Source: Microbacterium esteraromaticum (GTDB lineage Bacteria > Actinomycetota > Actinomycetes > Actinomycetales > Microbacteriaceae). Taken from it: DNA of 56,629 bases. Position 1 is the first letter of the stretch; every line of letters begins with the position of its first letter. The notes under the pieces are model-generated. The model ran no database searches and was not told the DNA's origin. It saw nothing but the letters and a program-made list of their open reading frames with translations. Below are positions 16,012 through 24,435 of this stretch, piece after piece. Location of the stretch: NCBI RefSeq assembly GCF_900163815.1, contig NZ_FUKO01000004.1, positions 1 to 56,629 on the forward strand. Reading direction: 5' to 3'. The translations under genes and the position numbers were made by a program.

Positions 16012-17844
16012 TCAGATTCCGCGCGGGGCGCGCAGTGCGCGAAGGGCGTAGAGAATCGCGGCGAGGTCGATCAACTCCTGCGTCAACGCGCCGGCCACTG
16101 CCGGTATCACCCCCGTTGTGGCGACCAGCATCAGCGCCACGCTCAATGCGATGCCGATCCAGATCGAGGTCTTCGCGACCGACACCGTGTGCCGGCTGAT
16201 CGCGATGGCGCTGACGACGGGAGAGATCGCATCTCGAAGAACCACCGCTGAGGCGGCCTCACCGGCGGCGGTGGATCCGCGCACACCCATCGCAATGCCG
16301 ACATCGACCGCGGCGAGCACCGGTGCATCATTCACGCCGTCGCCCACCATCAGCACCGGCCGAGGCTGCATATCCGCCGCAAGTCGCACTTTGTCAGCCG
16401 GCAGCAGTTCGGCATGCACCTCTGCGATGCCGACCTTCTCGGCAACGCTTCGCGCCGTCGGCTCGACATCGCCGGTGAGAATGGCCGTGCGCGTCACGCC
16501 GAGGCGATGCAGGGCCGCAACGGTTTCGGCAGCATCCGGACGCACTTCATCGGTGAGCACCAGAGTCCCCGCGAACCTCCCGTCGACGGCGACGTACACG
16601 ACGGCTTCCCCGGACGCCGCTTCGAAGCGCGCAGTATCGGGCACGATCGACGCGATGTACGCGGGCTTTCCGACCGCGACCGTTCTTCCGCGCACCACGC
16701 CGATGATGCCGTTCGTGGCGACTTCGACCGCCCTCTCGGCAGTGTCGACGGTCAGGCCGCGATCGGCCGCCGCCGAGATGATGCCCGCGGCGAGCACATG
16801 CGAAGACGCAGTCTCGACCGCCGCGGCGAGCGCCAGCACCTCGTTCTCGCTGAAGCCCGCCCTCGCACGCACCGCCATGAGCGTGGGACGCCCCTGGGTG
16901 AGGGTTCCCGTCTTGTCGAATGCCGCCGAGCGCACCTGCGCCAGCCGCTCGAGAACGGCTCCACCTTTGACCACCACACCGCGCTTGGCGGTCTGCGACA
17001 AGCCCCCCAGAAATGCCACGGGCGCCGCGAGCAGCAGCGGGCAGGGCGTCGCGAGCACGAGCACCTCGGCGAATCTCACCGGGTCGTCCGACAGCGCCCA
17101 CGCGATGCCGGCGATGATGAGCGAGACCGCTGTGAATGGAATCGCGAAGCGGTCGGCCATCCGCACGGTCGGGGCTTTGGATGCCTCGGCGGCACGGACG
17201 AGCGCGACGATCTGCTGATACTGACTGTCGGCTTCAGTGCGAACCGCCCGCATGCGCACCGCCACCGTGCCGTTGATCGTGCCGCTGGCGATCTCGGCAC
17301 CGGCCGATCGCGTCACGGGCAGGCTCTCTCCCGTGAGCTGCGACTCATCGAGGTCGGCGACATCGGACAGCAGCACGCCATCGACCGGTACGAGCTCTGC
17401 CGGACGGATCAGGATCTCCTCGCCCACCGCGATCTCGGCGACGGGCACCTCACGGACTCCATCGCCCTCGATGCGGTGCGCGATGCGCGGCGCCCGCTCC
17501 AGCAGGGCTCCGAGATCACGACGGGCACGCCGCTGCGCGTAGTCTTCCAGCGCCTCACCGCCGGTGAGCATCAGCATCACGACAACGGCGGCGATGTACT
17601 CCCCCACGGCGAGCGTCGCGACCATCGCGATCACCGCAAGAATGTCCAGGCCGAAATGCCCGCGCAGCATGTCGCGGACCATGCCGACGACGGTCCACAG
17701 CACGAATGCGCCGACGAACACGGTGGCGATGATGCGCGCCGCGAGCTCAAGACCGGATGCCGCGCAGATCACGACTGCGACACCCACCACCAGCGTGGCG
17801 AGGATCAGCGGAGAGCGGAGCAGGAACCGCAGCACAGCAGCCAT
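16012..17844 (-). CDS. Heavy-metal P1B-type ATPase with TPC motif
   Basis: 610 aa from ATG 17844. No N-terminal metal-binding domain. Actuator motif TGES (171-174), membrane metal motif ATPCPLLLAAP (TPC at 266-268 rather than CPC), phosphorylation site DKTGT (Asp310), hinge MVGDGVNDAPVLA. TPC in this position is described for P1B-5 pumps (nickel/iron efflux in Sinorhizobium Nia), so iron, nickel or cobalt efflux is likelier than copper. The hemerythrin-like tail of some P1B-5 members is absent. It converges with YeiH, 30 nt away. Confidence 0.9.
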   Translation of the reverse strand: MAAVLRFLLRSPLILATLVVGVAVVICAASGLELAARIIATVFVGAFVLWTVVGMVRDMLRGHFGLDILAVIAMVATLAVGEYIAAVVVMLMLTGGEALEDYAQRRARRDLGALLERAPRIAHRIEGDGVREVPVAEIAVGEEILIRPAELVPVDGVLLSDVADLDESQLTGESLPVTRSAGAEIASGTINGTVAVRMRAVRTEADSQYQQIVALVRAAEASKAPTVRMADRFAIPFTAVSLIIAGIAWALSDDPVRFAEVLVLATPCPLLLAAPVAFLGGLSQTAKRGVVVKGGAVLERLAQVRSAAFDKTGTLTQGRPTLMAVRARAGFSENEVLALAAAVETASSHVLAAGIISAAADRGLTVDTAERAVEVATNGIIGVVRGRTVAVGKPAYIASIVPDTARFEAASGEAVVYVAVDGRFAGTLVLTDEVRPDAAETVAALHRLGVTRTAILTGDVEPTARSVAEKVGIAEVHAELLPADKVRLAADMQPRPVLMVGDGVNDAPVLAAVDVGIAMGVRGSTAAGEAASAVVLRDAISPVVSAIAISRHTVSVAKTSIWIGIALSVALMLVATTGVIPAVAGALTQELIDLAAILYALRALRAPRGI

Positions 17845-18007
17845 GCTCTCAGCATGGCTGAGATATTCGCGTGCCGGGCGGAGGCGGACGGGGTTTAATC
17901 CGGTCGGTGGCGGCCCGCTGTCGCGTTTCTCATGAGACGATCGCCGTGAGGCGCCGCTCGCGCGCCTCGAATCTGCGACGCAGATGCAGCGGAAAAGGGA
18001 GAGAAGC

Positions 18008-18808
18008 ATGACGCGCACATATGTCATCACCGGATCAGCCTCAGGAATCGGCGCCACGACGGCCGAGACTCTCCGCACTCGCGGCGAGAAGGTCATCGGC
18101 ATCGATCTGAGGAACGCCGACATCGAGGCCGACCTCTCCACTCCTGATGGGCGCGCGTCGGCCGCGGCCCGCGCCACCCAGCTCTCGGACGGAACAATCG
18201 ATGCGGTCATCGCCTGCGCCGGCATCTCCGCACCCATCCCCGCGACTATCTCGGTCAACTACTTCGGTGTCACCGAGCTGCTCACCGCGCTGCTGCCGGC
18301 GCTGCGGGCTTCAGACGCGCCCCGTGTCGCAGTGGTGTCGTCGATGGCATCCCTGCAGCCGAACTCACCGGAGCTGGTGGATGCTGCACTCGCCGGAGAC
18401 GAACCGAGGGCCATCGAGATCGCTGAGGGCCTCGCCGCTCAGGGTGCGCTCATCGGCTACTCGATCTATCCGTCGTCGAAGCGCGCGCTCTCGCGCTGGG
18501 TGCGCCGCGCCTCGATCTCAGAGGACTGGGCAGGTTCGGGCATCCCGCTCAATGCGGTGGCACCCGGCACGGTGCTCACCCCGATGACCACAGAACTGCT
18601 CGCGACACCCGAGGGCACGCAGATGGTCGACGCGGCCGTGCCGATGCCGCTCAACTACCACCAGAGCCCCGAATCGATCGCCTACCTGCTGATCTGGCTC
18701 ACATCGAGCGAGAACACGCACCTGGCGGGGCAGGTCATCTACGACGACGGCGGGGCGGACGCCACACTGCGCGGCGACGACATCTGGTCCTGGAACGACC
18801 CGAGCTGA
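18008..18808 (+). CDS. SDR-family oxidoreductase
   Basis: 266 aa from ATG 18008 with GGAGAG upstream. Compact Rossmann fold with GSASGIGA cofactor loop, then GIDLRN (acidic end of strand 2, favouring NAD(H)), CAGIS, catalytic Ser in VSSMAS and YSIYPSSKRALS (Tyr-x3-Lys). The central helix insertion DAALAGDEPRAIEIAEGL resembles 3-alpha-hydroxysteroid dehydrogenase-like SDRs. Substrate unknown. Stands alone, convergent with the MalY-like gene. Confidence 0.9.
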   Translation: MTRTYVITGSASGIGATTAETLRTRGEKVIGIDLRNADIEADLSTPDGRASAAARATQLSDGTIDAVIACAGISAPIPATISVNYFGVTELLTALLPALRASDAPRVAVVSSMASLQPNSPELVDAALAGDEPRAIEIAEGLAAQGALIGYSIYPSSKRALSRWVRRASISEDWAGSGIPLNAVAPGTVLTPMTTELLATPEGTQMVDAAVPMPLNYHQSPESIAYLLIWLTSSENTHLAGQVIYDDGGADATLRGDDIWSWNDPS

Positions 18809-18820
18809 GCTGACGCGCGC

Positions 18821-20014
18821 TCAGCCGCTCGTCCGCGCTGACAGGGCGCGGGCGATGCGGGCGATCGCCTCGCGGAGAATCGGCCGCGGGGTCGCGAAGA
18901 CGAAGCGCGTGAAGCCGGCGGCCGCCTCGCCGCACTCGGCACCGTTGGTCATCGCGACCTGAGCGTGCTCGCGGAACCACGCGCCGAGGTCGCCGGTCAG
19001 CCCCGTCGCCCGAAAATCGAGCAGCGCGATATAGGTGCCCTCCGGCACCGTGACGCGCACGCCCGGCAGCTGCTCAGCCACCAGCTCTGCGAGCAGGTGG
19101 CGGTTGCCATCAAGATACTCGACGGTCTCTTCCAGCCACTGCTGACCTTCCGTGAAAGCCGCCAGGTGCGCCACCGCGCCGATCGTGGCGGTGCCGTGGC
19201 CGCCCCAGCCGCCATCGGCCTTCCACGCCTGCAGCGATTCGTCATTGGACAAGATCAGCTGCGCGCACTTGAATCCGGCGAGGTTCCATGCTTTCGAGGC
19301 GGATGTCGCCGTGAGTGTGTGGGCTGCCGCAGCATCCGACACCGAGGCGTACGGAATGTGCGATGCCGGGGCGTACACGAGCGGCGCGTGAATCTCGTCC
19401 GAGAACACCCAGCCACCCGCGTTCGTCACGATCTCGGCGATCTGCAACAGCTCCTCGCGGGTCGACACGGTGCCGAGGGGGTTGTGCGGATTGCACAGCG
19501 CGAGCAGTTCGCCACCGTCGGCGAAAGCGGCGGCGACCCCATCGAGGTCCATCGTCCAGCGCCCGTCCACCTCGATGCTCGGCACCTCGATCACCCGGCG
19601 ACCGTGTCGCAGGGGCACCGAGAGGAACGGCATGTACGCCGGAGTGGGCACGATGACCGCTGCACCGGGTGCGGTGAACTTCTCGATGGCGAACTCGAAC
19701 GCGGCGATCACATCCGGCACCAGCCGCACCTGATCCGCCCCGATGCTCCAGTTCGCATGCTCGCTGTACCAACGAGCGGTCGCCGCCCTCAGGTCATCGG
19801 AAAGCGTTGTCGGCAGATACCCGGTGAATCCGGCATCCAGCGCATCGCCGACAGCCTGCGAGATCGCTGGCGCGACCCCGAAATCCATCTCGGCGACGAA
19901 CGCGCCGATCGTCTCGGGGAATCTCGTCCACTTCACGCTGCCCGCACGACGCAGGTCGGCCTCGGCGATGGCGTCGAACGGATGCTCTGCAAGCGGGGAT
20001 TCAGCAATGCTCAT
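18821..20014 (-). CDS. PLP-dependent cystathionine beta-lyase (MalY/PatB type)
   Basis: 397 aa from ATG 20014. Fold-type I aminotransferase-like enzyme. Key sequences: VKWTRFPETIGAFVAEMDF (substrate-side N-terminus of MalY/PatB), TGYLP, LCNPHNPLGTV (Asn binding PLP), FSDEIHAPLVY (Asp), TATSASKAWNLAGFKCA with the Schiff-base Lys, and FVFATPRPIL with the carboxylate-binding Arg. Known members cleave C-S bonds in cystathionine and cysteine conjugates; some also regulate transcription. No methionine genes lie next to it. Confidence 0.9.
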   Translation of the reverse strand: MSIAESPLAEHPFDAIAEADLRRAGSVKWTRFPETIGAFVAEMDFGVAPAISQAVGDALDAGFTGYLPTTLSDDLRAATARWYSEHANWSIGADQVRLVPDVIAAFEFAIEKFTAPGAAVIVPTPAYMPFLSVPLRHGRRVIEVPSIEVDGRWTMDLDGVAAAFADGGELLALCNPHNPLGTVSTREELLQIAEIVTNAGGWVFSDEIHAPLVYAPASHIPYASVSDAAAAHTLTATSASKAWNLAGFKCAQLILSNDESLQAWKADGGWGGHGTATIGAVAHLAAFTEGQQWLEETVEYLDGNRHLLAELVAEQLPGVRVTVPEGTYIALLDFRATGLTGDLGAWFREHAQVAMTNGAECGEAAAGFTRFVFATPRPILREAIARIARALSARTSG

Positions 20015-20082
20015 GCCTCTATTGTCGCCGGTCGCGCGTCGCGAGCAACAGCGCCAGCGCACACTGCGACACAATAGACAGG

Positions 20083-21102
20083 ATGAACGACAACCCCTCC
20101 AGCTCGACGTCCGGCGAGGGCTGCGGCCCCTCCTGCACCTGTGGCGCGCCCGAGCGGCAGGCATTCTCGCTCAGCGTTCCTGCGCGCGCGGCCGTGCCGA
20201 CAGCATCCGGCTGCCATTCCATCGAGCAGGCGCAGATTCCCGCGGGAACGTTCCAGATGGGCGACTCCTCCGGCGACGAGAACCGCGGAGACGGCGAGAC
20301 GCCGGTGCATGCGGTGCAGATGTCGGCCTTCGAGATCGACGCCACCAGCGTCACCAATGAGGCCTTCGCCGCGTTCGTCGACGCGACCGGGTACCGCACG
20401 GAAGCTGAGACCTTCGGCTTCTCGGCCGTCTTCCACCTCGCGCGCACCGCACCCGAATCCGACATCATGGGCCAGGCGCCCAGCACGCCGTGGTGGCTCG
20501 GAATCAAAGGCGCCGACTGGCGCCGACCGGGCGGCGCGGGTTCGAGCATCGACGACCTCGCCGACCACCCGGTCGTGCACATCAGTCACAACGACGCCCT
20601 CGCGTATTGCGCATGGGCGGGGCGGATGCTGCCCACCGAGGCGCAGTGGGAGTACGCCGCCCGCGGCGGACTCGACTCTCGCAAATACCCGTGGGGCGAC
20701 GAAGAGATCGACGACGGCGGCTGGCGGGTGAACATCTGGCAGGGCACATTCCCGCGGGTCAACACCCTCGATGACGGGTTCCTCACGACGGCGCCGGTGC
20801 GCACGTTCGAGCCCAACGGGTACGGGCTCTGGCAGCCGGTCGGCAACGTCTGGGAATGGTGCGCGGACTGGTTCGATCCGCGCTATTACGCGCACAGCCC
20901 TGCCAAGGACCCGACGGGACCGGCATCCGGTAGCGCCCGGGTCATGCGCGGCGGCAGCTTTCTCTGCCACATCTCGTACTGCAACCGCTACCGCAACTCC
21001 GCGCGCTCGCAGAACACTCCCGACTCGTCGATGAGCAACGCCGGATTCCGCACCGTGCAGCCGGCGCGCGACGTGGCCGCTACAGCCATCCCTTCCGTCT
21101 GA
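20083..21102 (+). CDS. Formylglycine-generating enzyme (sulfatase activator)
   Basis: 339 aa. The N-terminus contains CGPSCTCG. The SUMF1/FGE domain begins at about IPAGTFQMGDSSGDENRGDGE and ends AGFRTVQP. Both copper-binding catalytic cysteines of true FGEs are present in GGSFLCHISYCNRYR (Cys295 and Cys300), so this is a real oxygen-dependent FGE rather than a FGE-fold relative. It converts Cys to formylglycine in CxPxR motifs of type I sulfatases. No sulfatase is in this window. Its last 23 nt overlap the end of corA on the other strand. Confidence 0.92.
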   Translation: MNDNPSSSTSGEGCGPSCTCGAPERQAFSLSVPARAAVPTASGCHSIEQAQIPAGTFQMGDSSGDENRGDGETPVHAVQMSAFEIDATSVTNEAFAAFVDATGYRTEAETFGFSAVFHLARTAPESDIMGQAPSTPWWLGIKGADWRRPGGAGSSIDDLADHPVVHISHNDALAYCAWAGRMLPTEAQWEYAARGGLDSRKYPWGDEEIDDGGWRVNIWQGTFPRVNTLDDGFLTTAPVRTFEPNGYGLWQPVGNVWEWCADWFDPRYYAHSPAKDPTGPASGSARVMRGGSFLCHISYCNRYRNSARSQNTPDSSMSNAGFRTVQPARDVAATAIPSV

Positions 21103-22093
21103 AGGCGAAGTAGAGCCCGGCGCCGAACGCGATCATCAGCCCGATCGCCATCGGGTAGCCGAACGTCCAGTGCAGCTCGGGCATGTCCTTGAAGTTCATG
21201 CCGTAGATCGCGCCGATCAGTGTCGGCGCGAAGATGATCGCCGCCCAGCCCGAGATCCTCTTCATCTGCTCGCCCTGGCGGATGCTCTCAGCGGTCATCC
21301 GCTCCATCTCGGCGTTCTGGCGCCGCGCCACGATCGTCGATTCGACTGTCAGCGCGTTGTCGAGCACGGTGCGGAACATGCCGGTGCGACCCGCGATGCG
21401 GATGGTGTGGTCGTGCACGTCGCGCAGATGACTGCGCAGCTCTTCGTCGAGCTGGTCGGCGTCATCGCGCAGCAGCGTCGCGACGAGGTCGGTGAGCGGC
21501 TGCACGGCCCGCTGGAAGTGAATCACCTCACGCCCCAGCTCGTAGATGCGCTGGGTGACGTCGGTGCCCTCGACGAAAAGCTGACTCTCGATCTCGTCGA
21601 TGTCGTTCTCGAGTCCGGCGAGCACCGGTGCGTACTGATCGACGACCTCGTCGAGAATGGCGTAGAGCACCGCGACCGGGCCGAGCGCCAGAAGTTCGGT
21701 GCGGCCCTCGAGCCGCTCCCGCACCCGCCCGAGGTCGGGTGCCTCGGCGTGGCGCACGGTCACCACGAAGTCATCGCCGACGAAGACGTGCACCTCGCCG
21801 AACTCGATCTCCTCTTCCTCGTCGAGGTAGCGCGCCGGTCTCAGCACCACGAACAGGTGCTCGCCGTAGCGCTCGATCTTCGGACGCTGGTGCCCGGCCA
21901 GCGCGTCTTCGACGGCCAGCTCGTGCAGCCCGAACTCGCGGGCGACGGCCTGCAGCTCGTCCTCGCTCGGCCGGTAGAGACCGATCCACCCCATGCCGCC
22001 GCGCTCGCGCATCAGCTGGAAGGTCTCGTCGAGACTCGCGGGGTTGGCGGTGCGAACGCCGTTCACGTAGATGCCGTTGTCGATGATCGCCAT
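21080..22093 (-). CDS. corA: CorA-family magnesium/cobalt transporter
   Basis: 337 aa from ATG 22093 (MAIIDNGIYVNGVR). A long cytoplasmic domain (residues 1-270, with GEHLFVVLRPARYLDEEEEIEFGEVHVFVGDDFVVTVRH and a charged helical stalk) precedes two C-terminal membrane helices: IIFAPTLIGAIYGMNFKDM, holding the GMN selectivity signature, and PMAIGLMIAFGAGLYFAFRRKGW. It forms a homopentameric channel. Converges on the FGE gene with a 23-nt overlap. Confidence 0.95.
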   Translation of the reverse strand: MAIIDNGIYVNGVRTANPASLDETFQLMRERGGMGWIGLYRPSEDELQAVAREFGLHELAVEDALAGHQRPKIERYGEHLFVVLRPARYLDEEEEIEFGEVHVFVGDDFVVTVRHAEAPDLGRVRERLEGRTELLALGPVAVLYAILDEVVDQYAPVLAGLENDIDEIESQLFVEGTDVTQRIYELGREVIHFQRAVQPLTDLVATLLRDDADQLDEELRSHLRDVHDHTIRIAGRTGMFRTVLDNALTVESTIVARRQNAEMERMTAESIRQGEQMKRISGWAAIIFAPTLIGAIYGMNFKDMPELHWTFGYPMAIGLMIAFGAGLYFAFRRKGWL

Positions 22094-22128
22094 GCAGTCA
22101 TCATCTCGCGTCGATCGCCCATGACAGC

Positions 22129-22173
22129 GGATGCCGCTCGCACCAGCATGACTTGCTGGCACGAGCGGCATCC
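22129..22173. terminator. Long hairpin between copC-like gene and corA
   Basis: Arms 22129-22148 (GGATGCCGCTCGCACCAGCA) and 22154-22173 are inverted copies matching at 18 of 20 positions, with a TGACT loop. It lies 20 nt past the stop of the CopC-like gene and 35 nt upstream of corA. There is no T-run, so it may be a weak terminator, an mRNA-protecting hairpin, or another member of the GGATGC palindromes. Confidence 0.6.
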
Positions 22174-22193
22174 ACTCTGGGCTCAGAAGGCGG

Positions 22194-22787
22194 TCAGCGC
22201 TTCTTGCGCGCGGCGATCACGATGACGACGATGATTGCGATCAGCACGACCACGCCGAGGCCGATCAGCAGCGGCCACGGTGCGGCATCCGTCTCGGCCG
22301 GCGCCGGCGCGGGCGTCTCGGCTGCCGGAGTCTCGGCCACCGGAGTTGCTGATTCTTCCGGAGTCGTCGCCGTCTCGGTCGGCTCTGGCGTCGCGTCATT
22401 GCCCTCAGCGGCAACGGTGAACGAGTACTCGCCGGAGGTGGGGTGACCGTCGCTGGAGACGATCTTCCAGGTCACGTCGTACGAGCCGTTGGGCATGCCG
22501 GGCTCGAGCTCGGCGGTGACCGTGTCGGCCTCCACGACAGGCTCGCCGGTGACCCAGTCGCGCCCCGCCTCGTCGACCACGGTCATCGCGGTGCCGCTGT
22601 TCTCCTCCAGCACGAGGAGATTGTTCGAGAACGTGAGCGAGATCTGCTCGGGAACGGTCGTCACCTGCTCATCGGCGGCGGGTGAGCTTGAGATCAGGGC
22701 ATCGTGGGCGGAGGCCGGGGCGGCGAAAGCCAGAACGGCGACGGCGGCGACAGCAGCCCCCGCCAGTGCGGTGCGGATACGGAACAT
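22194..22787 (-). CDS. CopC-domain copper-resistance-type protein
   Basis: 197 aa from ATG 22787 (GAGAGG upstream). Signal peptide (LAGAAVAAVAVLAFAAPASA) and mature start AHDALISSSPAADEQV, where the N-terminal His is the CopC copper ligand. A CopC beta-barrel follows (residues about 28-125, GSYDVTWKIVSSDGHPTSGEYSFTV with the second His). Then come a Thr/Glu/Pro/Ala-rich linker and a C-terminal anchor (PLLIGLGVVVLIAIIVVIVI-AARKKR). It is membrane-anchored and faces outward. Likely role: copper binding or delivery. Confidence 0.9.
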   Translation of the reverse strand: MFRIRTALAGAAVAAVAVLAFAAPASAHDALISSSPAADEQVTTVPEQISLTFSNNLLVLEENSGTAMTVVDEAGRDWVTGEPVVEADTVTAELEPGMPNGSYDVTWKIVSSDGHPTSGEYSFTVAAEGNDATPEPTETATTPEESATPVAETPAAETPAPAPAETDAAPWPLLIGLGVVVLIAIIVVIVIAARKKR

Positions 22788-22864
22788 GGAAAACCTCTCA
22801 TTGCCGCGAAGCGGCGTCTGCGTCATAGAACTGCGGGATGCCACGGCCTGGGCCGCGGCGCGGA

Positions 22865-23458
22865 TCAGCTCAGACGCAGCGGTGGCCCGCGACGGCGGAA
22901 GGCTGCACGCAGCGGATCAATCGGCCGCGGCGCAGATGTGACGCGCCAGCGCACGCGCCGCGGGATGGCCGGGTGCAGCAGGATGCTGACCAGCACCGTG
23001 CGGCGCAGCCACGCGGCGACATCGGATGCCACGGCAGCCAGCATCCGCACGATCCGCTCGCCACGGTGCAGCGCGATGATGGTGACGATGGCCGCGAAGC
23101 CGTGGGCGATCCACATGCTGGCGTCTTCCGGCACGAGAACCGGTGCCCCCTGGAAGTTCAGCGAACCGACGCCGTGCACATGCGGAGTGAAACCGCCGCC
23201 CGGTGTGATGCTGCCCAGGACGAACAGAGCATGAAACAGGGCCTGCGAGAGCAGCACCGAGGCACTCAGCCTGATCATCGACAGTCGGCGACCGGCCAGC
23301 AGCGTGCAGATCATCAGCGACAGGATCCACGGCACGGCGATTCCCAGCATCCCGGGTATCGCGCCGTCTGCCCACGCGTGCGACGCCAGCGCGACGAAGG
23401 TCGCGAAGGAGGCGGCGATGGCCCCGCGAAGAAGCGGGACTCTGCGGGAGGGGCGCAC
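22865..23458 (-). CDS. Integral membrane protein next to CopC
   Basis: 197 aa from GTG 23458; no better in-frame start. About five hydrophobic segments (LLRGAIAASFATFVALASHAWA, GMLGIAVPWILSLMICTLLAG, ASVLLSQALFHALFVLGSI, MWIAHGFAAIVTIIALHRGE), histidines at predicted membrane faces (SHAW, FHAL, HVHGV, AHGF), and a basic cytoplasmic tail. It lies 77 nt upstream of the copC-like gene on the same strand. Such proteins commonly accompany CopC in actinobacteria, so a copper role is plausible. Not assigned to a known family with certainty. Confidence 0.7.
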   Translation of the reverse strand: MRPSRRVPLLRGAIAASFATFVALASHAWADGAIPGMLGIAVPWILSLMICTLLAGRRLSMIRLSASVLLSQALFHALFVLGSITPGGGFTPHVHGVGSLNFQGAPVLVPEDASMWIAHGFAAIVTIIALHRGERIVRMLAAVASDVAAWLRRTVLVSILLHPAIPRRVRWRVTSAPRPIDPLRAAFRRRGPPLRLS

Positions 23459-23517
23459 CCGTCCATCATTTCACGCGCATGCTATGCGGGGTCAGGGGAC
23501 TCCACAGGCGACCCGGG

Positions 23518-24435
23518 TCAGGCGACGGGCTCCTGCGTCGCGCGCAGCTCGCGCGGTCGCTCGCGTCCGGCCCACACGGCACCGGCGCTGGCGATGACCA
23601 CCAGCGCGATGCCGCTCACCTCCAGCACCGTCATGTGCTGCCCGAGCAGCAGGAACCCGGCGAGACTCGCGGTGGCCGGCCCCAGACTCATCAGAATGCC
23701 GAAGACGGCCGGCGCCAGACGGCGCAGCGCCAGCAGCTCGAGCGTGTACGGAATGGTCGAGCTCAGCACAGCCACAGCCGCACCGAGCGCGATCAGGTCG
23801 ATGCGCAGCAGCGCGGCGCCAGCATCCGCGATTCCGAACGGCAGCGACAACAGCGCGCCGAAGGCCATCGCCAGTGCCAGGCCATCGAGCTTCGCGAAGT
23901 CCCGGCCGACCCGGGCGGATGCCAGGATGTACCCCGCCCAGCTCGCCGCGGCGCCGAGCGCGAACAGCACGCCGGTGACGGTCAGTCGATCCCAGCCTCC
24001 GCCGCCGAGGGCGAGGATGCCGATGAGTGCCACCCCTGCCCACAGCCAGGCACCCCGCGAGCGCGCCGTGATGACGGCGAGCGCGAGTGGCCCGAGCACT
24101 TCGATCGTAACGGTGACGCCCAGCGGCAACTCATTCAGCGCCAGGTAGAACAGCCCGTTCATGAGCGCGAGCACGCCGCCGAGCATCAGCGCCGAGCGCC
24201 ACGCCTGGGCAGAGTGGCCGCGCAGCGCAGGGCGCGCGATGATTAGCAGGATGACCGCTGAGAACACCAGCCGCAGCATCACCATGCCCAGCGGTCCGAC
24301 CGACGGGAACAGCATCACCGCAACCGAGGCGCCCACCTCTTGGCAGATCAGCCCAGCGGCCACCAATCCGACGGCGAGACCGCCTCCTGATGGACCACCG
24401 GATGCCGTGGTTCCGGGTGCCGCTGCGGTGTTCAC
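23518..24435 (-). CDS. EamA/DMT-family exporter (RhtA-like)
   Basis: 305 aa with ten predicted helices in two EamA repeats. First repeat: GLAVGLVAAGLICQEVGASVAVMLF, MLRLVFSAVILLIIARP, LGGVLALMNGLFYLALNELPLGVTVTIEVLGPL. Second repeat: FALGAAASWAGYILAS, IPYTLELLALRRLAPAVFGILMSLGPA. The last block matches RhtA-type threonine/homoserine exporters. Its ATG overlaps the stop of the serine-hydrolase-like gene (24432-24435), so both belong to one transcript. Substrate unproven. Confidence 0.85.
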   Translation of the reverse strand: MNTAAAPGTTASGGPSGGGLAVGLVAAGLICQEVGASVAVMLFPSVGPLGMVMLRLVFSAVILLIIARPALRGHSAQAWRSALMLGGVLALMNGLFYLALNELPLGVTVTIEVLGPLALAVITARSRGAWLWAGVALIGILALGGGGWDRLTVTGVLFALGAAASWAGYILASARVGRDFAKLDGLALAMAFGALLSLPFGIADAGAALLRIDLIALGAAVAVLSSTIPYTLELLALRRLAPAVFGILMSLGPATASLAGFLLLGQHMTVLEVSGIALVVIASAGAVWAGRERPRELRATQEPVA

